Shown in pieces: positions 25,345 through 32,142 of a DNA stretch of 32,142 nucleotides. The stretch spans positions 1 through 32,142 of the forward strand of contig JAJZJB010000007.1 in the NCBI GenBank assembly GCA_021810375.1, read 5' to 3'. The DNA comes from Microcaldota archaeon. GTDB lineage: Archaea; Micrarchaeota; Micrarchaeia; Micrarchaeales; CABMGC01. Position numbers and translations under genes: made by a program. Each line of letters begins with the position of its first letter. Position 1 is the stretch's first letter. The notes below the pieces were generated by a model. That model was not told the DNA's origin. It was given only the letters and a program-made list of their open reading frames with translations, and made no database searches.

Positions 25345-26697
25345 TTACGCTTTTGCAGTAGCTAGCCCAGGAACAGCATTAGGAAGAGCCTGGTGCTTCT
25401 TTCCTTTATTTCTCACAGGCAACACGCTTGCGAAGACCAGTGCTCCGGAGGCAAGGTAGAGGACCGGGAACCCTATCAATTGGGTTGCAGCAGCGGCAAG
25501 GGCGCCGAGGAAGCTGCCAATGCTGCCCGCGCCGTTGTAAATGCCAAGGGCATTTCCCCTTTTCTTGTCGCGCAGTGACTCAAAGAGCAAGGCGTAAGAC
25601 GTGGTGTAGTAGATTGGGTAAGAGATGCCAACTATGATGGCATATAGAAGTATGTTTGCAGTGAGGAAGCTTATACCGCTGACCACAAAGCTAGCTGCCA
25701 CTAGCACATATGAGAATGCCCGTATGTAATTCATATTGATAAATGTCCTGTAAAGCCCATTGGTGTCGTTGGACCTTGTGGCATAGTGGAATATTACGGT
25801 CTGGAGCACTGATGCCACCATTATCACTAGGAATACTTCTGACTCGGTGAGCCCGTGGATGTGTAGTGATGCCGAGTACTCGGTGTTGAACATGTTCACT
25901 CCAAGGCCAAAGATAAAGCATGAAATGCAGAGGAGCACAAAGGTGTCGTTAAGGTATTTGTGCCAGCCGGGTTTGCTTACGGCTTTTGAGATGTCGTCCA
26001 TTCCAGGAACGGAGCTGAATCGGAACGGATATGAGAGCATTGAGATTATGAGTGATCCTGCGTGCTTTAGTATGGATTCCTCCCTTGTCATGTTTACCAT
26101 TGGCTCAACTACAAGCAGGTATGCTGCAGCTGCGGAAGCAAACGAGGAGATGCCAAAGACCAGCACAAGAAGCCTGAGCGAGTACAGCCCCGCCACTACA
26201 GCCGCAGCTATGAGACCCAGGATCATGCCTACGTTAGATATCATCTGTAGGTCTGAGAAGTTCTTGGACCAGTGCTTTTCCTCGTCGGTCTCCATGATCA
26301 GCAAGTTGTACGCAGTGGGGTTGGCCTGCTGGAATAGAGCTATGCCTGCATATAGCAATATTATTGCTGCCGCGCTGGTGTAGAAGTACATTATTAGCAG
26401 CAGCAAGGTTATGCCTAAGTATGATAGCAATATGAACGGCTTCCGCTTTCCGGTGAGATCTGCGAGCTTGCCCCAGAAGAAGGCGCTTATCATGGCTACT
26501 GCGTTGAACAAGCTTACAGCTATGGCAACTGAGAGTATGCTGCCTCCGGTGGCAAGCAGATACAGGGGCACAAACGTAGAGAGCGGCGCATAGGCAAAGC
26601 TGGCAGGTATTGTTGCCAGCATCCAACGCGTATATCCCCCTGGCGCTAACAGTTTGGGATTTTTGTGCATATTATGGTCGCTTGATCGAATATTCAA
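25345..26697 (-). CDS. MFS transporter
   Basis: About 12 hydrophobic segments; AFFWGKLADLTGKRKPFILLSYLG matches the MFS loop 2-3 motif. Alternative start MHKNPK at 26670. Confidence 0.82.
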   Translation of the reverse strand: MNIRSSDHNMHKNPKLLAPGGYTRWMLATIPASFAYAPLSTFVPLYLLATGGSILSVAIAVSLFNAVAMISAFFWGKLADLTGKRKPFILLSYLGITLLLLIMYFYTSAAAIILLYAGIALFQQANPTAYNLLIMETDEEKHWSKNFSDLQMISNVGMILGLIAAAVVAGLYSLRLLVLVFGISSFASAAAAYLLVVEPMVNMTREESILKHAGSLIISMLSYPFRFSSVPGMDDISKAVSKPGWHKYLNDTFVLLCISCFIFGLGVNMFNTEYSASLHIHGLTESEVFLVIMVASVLQTVIFHYATRSNDTNGLYRTFINMNYIRAFSYVLVAASFVVSGISFLTANILLYAIIVGISYPIYYTTSYALLFESLRDKKRGNALGIYNGAGSIGSFLGALAAAATQLIGFPVLYLASGALVFASVLPVRNKGKKHQALPNAVPGLATAKA

Positions 26698-26763
26698 ACA
26701 AATGAATGATCGTCAGATAATTTGACAATGCGTCAAGAATATAAACATGGGCCCTGACCGCGC

Positions 26764-26801
26764 AATAGTGGCGGTAACGGGCCTTTGATGGCGCCACTAT
26801 T
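26764..26801. repeat. 10-bp perfect inverted repeat AATAGTGGCG-N18-CGCCACTATT (possible structured RNA)
   Basis: Read directly; a competing stem GGCCC-TG-ACCG/CGGT-AAC-GGGCC overlaps it (26750-26783). Confidence 0.5.
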
Positions 26802-27015
26802 TCTTGGCGAGCATTAATTGCATGCCACCCAAGCCAAAGAGTTGGTTTATTACGTCGACAAGCCAAGCGCGCCGGGGCATTTGAAAGGCGATTGGCTAGA
26901 GCAGGATTATGACGTGTGATTTTAGTGGAAGTATAGTTTAAGGCGTATTTGTGGTTCGCATAGGAATTGCATTATACTTTTGTCGCTTTGTATTGCGCGC
27001 AAAGATTGCAGAGAT

Positions 27016-27120
27016 TGCAGGGGGTCGGATTTGAACCGACGAAGGCGCTAAGCCACAGGATCTTAAGTCCTGCGCATTTTCCGTGGCTCTGTGAACCATT
27101 CCAGGCTCTGCCACCCCTGC
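27016..27120 (-). tRNA. tRNA-Leu(TAA) with a probable ~20-22-nt D-loop intron
   Basis: Acceptor GCAGGGG/CCCCTGC, anticodon arm CAGGA-CTTAAGA-TCCTG, class II long variable arm, T-arm GTCGG-TTCAAAT-CCGAC. The D-loop GAGCCTGGAATGGTTCACAGAGCCACGGAAAA is far longer than the usual ~12-13 nt. Confidence 0.85.
27078..27099 (-). other. putative tRNA intron in the D-loop (boundaries approximate)
   Basis: Inner hairpin TGGTT-CACAG-AGCCA with flanking GAA and AAA bulge-like segments; imperfect central helix CCTG/CGGA. Excision leaves an ~83-85-nt tRNA-Leu. Confidence 0.55.
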
Positions 27121-27159
27121 AAGTGCATAAGGATAGGATTAGCAGGCTTAAAAAGGCAT

Positions 27160-28032
27160 TTATGGGGATGCCAGTTCAACAGCAAGGTTTGTTGCGTCAA
27201 CTGTCCAGGCTTGCCCATTCTCGCCAATGTATCTTACATATGCATGGCCTGGCTCTACTACCCGTCTTACTTGGTTATTTGAGGTGTCGTATTCTGGACG
27301 CTTAAAGGCAACCCCAAACCTACCAGTTATATCACCGCTTTGCCTTAATGCCTGCATGAGCCCCAGGGTGAGATCAGCATGGTTCCTGCATACTCCGCCA
27401 TTCTTTACAAAGTATTCTATAGGCATTAAGGATAATTTACCGTCTTTTGTGAGTATATCAGCAGCTTGTTCATCGTACCTTATTGCTGCAAATGCCGCGG
27501 CTGCAACAATTACAAGCTTGGCCTCCTCAGGTATGTCATTCTCTCGTATTATCCGTCTAAGCGCATCAGACAGCGACGTAATATAATTACCTTTTATGTC
27601 AACTGCTGACCCTACTCCAATGAACTTGCCTATGCCGGGCTTAAGCTCTTCTGATACATCATGCCCAAGGCAAAGTCGATGGAACCCTGAACGGATAAGT
27701 TCGCGTAGCTGTTGTACTGACTCAGCCTTATCTCTAGCTCCTTCCGCTTCGTGGGCGTCCATGATGCGCTGTAGCGACTCGCTTCTTCCCGCAAATGTTT
27801 GCTTGTAATCCTTGATCCATTTACCCATCCTCGTTGCTGCAAGACCCCAGTCCTCGTCTGCAAGCCTATCGAGTTCTCTTATTCCGTCATTGTAAGTGTT
27901 AATGGCGCTGCGATACTTCCCCTCGTCTGCAAGACTTTCGGCAGTCCTAGAGTAACCCCCAGTAACATCTTCCAAGTGCTTAAAAGCAGCATGCTCCCTC
28001 GGAGCGGCTATTATGGCCCTTAGCCTCATCAT
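27160..28032 (-). CDS. transglutaminase-like cysteine protease-fold protein
   Basis: KNGGVCRNHADLTLGLMQAL (Cys), VEPGHAYVRYI (His), AWTVDATNL (Asp) triad spacing; no obvious signal peptide. Confidence 0.7.
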   Translation of the reverse strand: MMRLRAIIAAPREHAAFKHLEDVTGGYSRTAESLADEGKYRSAINTYNDGIRELDRLADEDWGLAATRMGKWIKDYKQTFAGRSESLQRIMDAHEAEGARDKAESVQQLRELIRSGFHRLCLGHDVSEELKPGIGKFIGVGSAVDIKGNYITSLSDALRRIIRENDIPEEAKLVIVAAAAFAAIRYDEQAADILTKDGKLSLMPIEYFVKNGGVCRNHADLTLGLMQALRQSGDITGRFGVAFKRPEYDTSNNQVRRVVEPGHAYVRYIGENGQAWTVDATNLAVELASP

Positions 28033-28132
28033 AACATATCAATTAGTTATGTGCATTTCCTGATTCTTAATGCTTATCTTTATGCACACATTAAGTGCCG
28101 TATGTGGTTATTTTGGCTCTGCAGGCCACGGC

Positions 28133-28909
28133 TCATGCGTACATGGACGGCCCCTGGTCAGGAGCATTGCCGCCGAGCGTCTCGTTGGTGTCGCGGACCT
28201 TCTTTGTAAGGCTCCTTATCTTGGCCTCGACAAGTTTTGCCTCCTTCTCCAGGTCATCCAGATCAATGTTCATGTTCATTATCTTGTTAAGCCCTGCTAT
28301 CGCTAGCTCTGCGTACCTCGGATCCATTACTGTTGGATTGACCTCTACAAGCAGGTTCATCATTGGTATCTTGAATTGGTCTGCGTTGGTCATAAGTATG
28401 GCGCTTATTCCTGCTATCACGCCTTCTGCTATTGGCTTTATGCCTACGCTCCCGGCCTTTTTGATAGTCGCGGCGTCGGGAGAAGCTATGTAGACGTTGT
28501 TGGTGGGCTTCTGTGCAGGCATGCCGCTTATCGAGACAATCCTAGATATGCCGTATTTTCTTATGAAATTGAGCAGCTCCATGCTCAGCTGGTATATGGC
28601 ATCCGGAGGGATAGTGAACTCAGATATTATCAATACCGTCTTTGTGTTGTCATCCTTGTAGAGCCTTGCGGGAAACATAGGCAAGCCGTTGTGTATTGTG
28701 GCTATAGGAGGAAACAGGTCGCTCTCTATGTGTCCTATGTAATCCATCTTCAGTTTCTCTATTATATAGCTACCAGACATTGAGCCGACAAGGCCTGCAC
28801 CCGGAAAAGCTTCAATGAGTCCGTATCCCTTCAAGTTTACGTCTTTCGAGAGCTTTATGCTGATCATGCTATCAGATGATAGAGGGTAGCATAAGTATTT
28901 AAATGTCAA
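28133..28909 (-). CDS. PAC2 family protein (proteasome assembly chaperone-like, COG2047)
   Basis: LIEAFPGAGLVGSMSGSYIIEKLKMDYIGHIESDLFPPIATIHNGLPMFPARLY; ISGMPAQKPTNNVYIAS; VNPTVMDPRYAELAIAGLNKIMNMNIDLDDLEKEA. Confidence 0.85.
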   Translation of the reverse strand: MTFKYLCYPLSSDSMISIKLSKDVNLKGYGLIEAFPGAGLVGSMSGSYIIEKLKMDYIGHIESDLFPPIATIHNGLPMFPARLYKDDNTKTVLIISEFTIPPDAIYQLSMELLNFIRKYGISRIVSISGMPAQKPTNNVYIASPDAATIKKAGSVGIKPIAEGVIAGISAILMTNADQFKIPMMNLLVEVNPTVMDPRYAELAIAGLNKIMNMNIDLDDLEKEAKLVEAKIRSLTKKVRDTNETLGGNAPDQGPSMYA

Positions 28910-29052
28910 ATTGCTGCGCTTGGCACTTTGAAGTCGTAACCGCCGACAGAGTAATGCCTTTAGATTTACAAAATAACTAAAAGGCCTTGATATTGTGTAA
29001 AAGTTTTGTGTGCTTTAAATATGAGAAAATTCACTTTCCTTGTGTCACACTG

Positions 29053-30231
29053 ATGCTGGCGATACCAATGGCCACAACCCCAAATAAAGAGGCCCCACCG
29101 AAGGCCGCATTCAATAGGGAAGCGAAAGATAGGATAGGCACTGCAATATTGCGCGAATTGAGCATGGATGCAAGGCAGAGCCTTAGCGCAATGGCTGAGA
29201 AGACAGGCGCAAGCAAGACTGCAGTCTTCAACGAATTGAACAGTTTGATAGAGCAGAAGGACATAAAGTTTGTTCCAGAGATAAACCTGGAGGAATTGTG
29301 GAGGCACGAGCTGCTTTATACAACCAAATGGATGCAGAAGAGGGAATTCAGGCAGTTGGATATACACCAGATAGGCTTCACCGAATACGTTGGATTTGTC
29401 AAGTTCATTGGAAAGAAACCGAGCGATGAAGAGATAGCCAAGGCGGTCAGAGCCTCATATATACCGCAGAATGTATCTGCAGTATATGGCAGGTACGACC
29501 TCTTCATGTACCTTGTTGCAAGAGATCATGCAGACATAAATGTCTTTGTAAACGCCTTCAACAAGAGCCTTCCAGGCTACAAGATGATAGTCAGGATAAG
29601 GCCTGTCAGGAAGAGCTTTGGCTTCTTCCCGCTTAGGAACGAACTCATAGAGCAGTTCAAGCTGCCTGAGAAATACAAGAAGCTTCTGGTGTCACTGAAC
29701 AATGGCTCTAGGGGCCAGCTCGGCCAGGGCCAGGAGCCGGACAAGAATGCCATTACATACATATACAAGACATTGATTGAGTACGGGATAGTAAGCCGGA
29801 CGACTATGTATATGAGGAACCCTGACAACGGTTTTGCAGGAATAATATCCTACAGCATAGTAGACCACCAGCAGTTCCAGAAGAGCAAGTACAAGTGGTT
29901 CGAGCATCTCGTGAAGATGGACGGCAATAAGTTGGGAACTTATACGTTTATGGCTGATGTCCACGAACCCTATGGAGGGATAATAATAGCCAATGCCAAG
30001 AACGCGGCGTGCTTTGAGGGCATCAAGAAGTCTATAGAAAGCTTAAGGCTCGGAATAGAGGTCGAGAGCATGATATTCTCCAGGCAGATCATTGGCGAAC
30101 TTGGGGTGCGGAACTTCGATCTCAGGTACTCAAACCAGTACGGCATGCTAGCCACAGAAGGCCTTGTGCCGAAAGTATGCACGGACAGGTATGCAAAGGA
30201 GCGTGCAAAGCAGGCATACATAGAGATATGA
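29053..30231 (+). CDS. HTH / Lrp-AsnC-like transcriptional regulator-type protein, extended
   Basis: ILRELSMDARQSLSAMAEKTGASKTAVFNELNSLIEQKDI wHTH followed by VSAVYGRYDLFMYLVARDHADINVFVNAFN RAM-like segment. ATG at 29053 or 29068 fits a TATA-like ttaaatat near 29015. Confidence 0.6.
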   Translation: MLAIPMATTPNKEAPPKAAFNREAKDRIGTAILRELSMDARQSLSAMAEKTGASKTAVFNELNSLIEQKDIKFVPEINLEELWRHELLYTTKWMQKREFRQLDIHQIGFTEYVGFVKFIGKKPSDEEIAKAVRASYIPQNVSAVYGRYDLFMYLVARDHADINVFVNAFNKSLPGYKMIVRIRPVRKSFGFFPLRNELIEQFKLPEKYKKLLVSLNNGSRGQLGQGQEPDKNAITYIYKTLIEYGIVSRTTMYMRNPDNGFAGIISYSIVDHQQFQKSKYKWFEHLVKMDGNKLGTYTFMADVHEPYGGIIIANAKNAACFEGIKKSIESLRLGIEVESMIFSRQIIGELGVRNFDLRYSNQYGMLATEGLVPKVCTDRYAKERAKQAYIEI

Positions 30232-30280
30232 GTATCATGTTATCATTTCGCAGACTAGGAGCCCTGCCAGGCTCGATTAG

Positions 30281-30646
30281 GTGATAGGTATCCCAAAGGC
30301 TTTCTCAAGGATGAATAGCAGGACAAGCACTCTTGCCAGCGCCTCTGCAGACGCACTTGCAGAACTGAGGAGGGGGCTTCCCAATGGGGAGAAGATCAAG
30401 ATAGATATGGCCTTGGCATGCCTTTACGATGCTATTCGCGAAGCCTTCCCTGCAGAAATACCGCAGGGCAGGGATCTGTCTTATAGGAACTCAATGGTTG
30501 GCATTCATGTCGATTCTGCAGTAGACTGGGTGGTGATGGCCTCTGGCAGTAGTGCTGCGCGTATGCCTGAAGAATTCGTCAAGACAGCACAACTGCTTAT
30601 CTATGTCAAGAGATCCGTGTCTGAACAGTTGAGCCAGGAGATCTAG
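30281..30646 (+). CDS. hypothetical protein, ~110-121 aa
   Basis: ORF with GTG start at 30281 or ATG at 30311; 41-bp convergent overlap with dph2. Confidence 0.4.
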   Translation: MIGIPKAFSRMNSRTSTLASASADALAELRRGLPNGEKIKIDMALACLYDAIREAFPAEIPQGRDLSYRNSMVGIHVDSAVDWVVMASGSSAARMPEEFVKTAQLLIYVKRSVSEQLSQEI

Positions 30647-31562
30647 GCTTCATAGCAAGTTCCTCTCTCATATGTATTACCTCCATCAGCTCGTTTGCGC
30701 TGAGGAGAGGCTTCCTTGTCCTGTCTATATCATCAATGGATAGCCTAGGGCATGCAGTATTGACAAAGGCATCGAACTCCAGCATGTTGTTTAACGACTC
30801 GAAGTCGAAAGTATTAGCGACAAGAATGCCCGCGCTCATGCCGGACTTCTCTATTTTTGCCTTGAGCACCTTTGCAAGCGCCATGTTGTGCTGGCCGTTC
30901 TTCGTAGTGAGCATTATGCCTATGCGCTTTGCTTCAAGCGACCTTAGTATCTTTGCCTTCCTTTTCTTTGCATACAGTTCCCTATAGCCGTCGAACCTCT
31001 CTATAGTACCCTGGAATGGTTCTATCACGAAGAAAGGCTTCTTCGTTGCAAGCACGGCCCCCAACGGATGAAAGATGCCGCCGCCGAAGTATACCAGCGC
31101 GTCGACCTTTGAGTCTATGTTTGCTGCACTCCCTATATCACATCCGAGAATCTGGCCCGGCTTCTTTGCAAAGCCGTATGGCTTGCCTATCAGGACTTCG
31201 TGCCCTTTTGACTCGTAGAATTGCTTCACTGTCCCAAGCTGGTGCATGTGCTGTATTGTTGTAACAAGACCTAGCTTTGTATAGTCTTTCAACGCCTCTA
31301 GGGATTGAGGCAATAGGTCCATCGGTGCGTCAATCTCATAGCTGACATATTCAACATTAAAATCGACATGCTGGAATTCGGCATGGCCATAGTGTATGAG
31401 CTTGTCTACATTGAGGCTCTTTGCCTCGTCGAGTGCAAGATCGCATGCGCCGAATGTAGGCGACGCTGAGATGAGGACCTCATGGCCCTCTTTTTCAAGC
31501 TTCTTCGCATGCTCAAGCGCCTTCTGCTTCAGGCCTTCCGGAAACTGCAGTAATATTCTCAT
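30606..31562 (-). CDS. dph2: 2-(3-amino-3-carboxypropyl)histidine synthase (diphthamide biosynthesis)
   Basis: QFPEGLKQKALE, SPTFGACDLALDEA, IHYGHAEF, LGCDIGSAANI, YFGGGIFHPLGA, NTACPRLSIDD: three conserved Cys regions. Confidence 0.9.
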   Translation of the reverse strand: MRILLQFPEGLKQKALEHAKKLEKEGHEVLISASPTFGACDLALDEAKSLNVDKLIHYGHAEFQHVDFNVEYVSYEIDAPMDLLPQSLEALKDYTKLGLVTTIQHMHQLGTVKQFYESKGHEVLIGKPYGFAKKPGQILGCDIGSAANIDSKVDALVYFGGGIFHPLGAVLATKKPFFVIEPFQGTIERFDGYRELYAKKRKAKILRSLEAKRIGIMLTTKNGQHNMALAKVLKAKIEKSGMSAGILVANTFDFESLNNMLEFDAFVNTACPRLSIDDIDRTRKPLLSANELMEVIHMREELAMKPRSPGSTVQTRIS

Positions 31563-31601
31563 GGCATTCAACAAAATTAGCAGGATTATATCGCAAAACA
31601 G

Positions 31602-31610
31602 ATATATAAA
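31602..31610 (+). promoter_or_regulatory. TATA box upstream of idi
   Basis: atatataaa, with ATG at 31640. Confidence 0.45.
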
Positions 31611-31639
31611 GTTTTATCCCAATGTCTTTATGGGGTTAG

Positions 31640-32142
31640 ATGGAGGACTTGGTTGTACTTGTAGACATGCATGACAATGAAATGGGAACGATGGAAAAGC
31701 TTGCAGCACACAGCAATGGCGGAAGACTCCATAGAGCCATATCTATTTTCATATTCAACAGCAAGGACCAATTGATGCTCCAGCAGCGCGCCGATTCAAA
31801 GTACCATAGCGGCGGATTATGGACCAATACGGTTTGCAGCCATCCGCTTCCCAGAGAAACGCCAATTGAGGCAGCACATAGAAAGCTCGTGCAAGAGATG
31901 GGTTTTGACTGTGATATGCACGAGGCGTTCTCATTCACTTATGAGGCATATGTTGGCAACGGGCTTACCGAGAAGGAATTCGATCACGTTATCTTTGGCA
32001 ATTATGACAATGAGCCCAGGCCCAATCCCGAAGAGGCGAAAGGATGGAGGTGGATAGGGCTCCGTGATCTGAGAGATGAAATAAGGAGGAATCCTGAGTC
32101 TTACACGAAATGGCTCAACATAGTAATAGATAATGCCATAGA
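31640..32142 (+). CDS. idi: type I isopentenyl-diphosphate delta-isomerase (Nudix), 3'-truncated by the window end
   Basis: Manual translation: MEDLVVLVDMHDNEMGTMEKLAAHSNGGRLHRAISIFIFNSKDQLMLQQRADSKYHSGGLWTNTVCSHPLPRETPIEAAHRKLVQEMGFD...YVGNGLTEKEFDHVIFG: NTxCSHP catalytic Cys and ExE metal motif. Confidence 0.9.
   Translation, partial: MEDLVVLVDMHDNEMGTMEKLAAHSNGGRLHRAISIFIFNSKDQLMLQQRADSKYHSGGLWTNTVCSHPLPRETPIEAAHRKLVQEMGFDCDMHEAFSFTYEAYVGNGLTEKEFDHVIFGNYDNEPRPNPEEAKGWRWIGLRDLRDEIRRNPESYTKWLNIVIDNAI

Overview
This window is compact archaeal DNA with short intergenic gaps, TATA-like elements upstream of many starts, and archaeal informational genes. It looks like a small-genome DPANN lineage (Micrarchaeota/ARMAN-like); that placement is inference from gene content only. 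Recognisable genes: aspS, argS, nth, EndoQ, alba, dph2, a Sec61-beta gene absent from the supplied ORF track, adenosine-specific kinase, nnrD, an HD phosphohydrolase, a trans-prenyltransferase, a UbiE-like methyltransferase, a type I IPP isomerase (truncated by the window end), a PAC2 protein, VapBC, an MFS transporter and several GNATs. There are three tRNA genes, all on the minus strand. The strongest unusual signal is in two of them. tRNA-Arg(CCT) carries a 26-nt insertion in the T-loop that folds into a textbook 3-4-3 bulge-helix-bulge (BHB). tRNA-Leu(TAA) carries about 20-22 extra nt in the D-loop. Both look like introns at non-canonical positions. Other leads: a DsbA-like protein lacking the CXXC motif, a protein with three tandem ~65-aa modules beside a tRNA-bounded accessory segment, a structured intergenic region with two competing folds, an 18-bp perfect palindrome upstream of a half-GNAT/GNAT pair, an EndoQ-EndoIII repair gene pair, and an AspRS with a non-discriminating-type signature. 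I saw no CRISPR array, rRNA gene or transposase.
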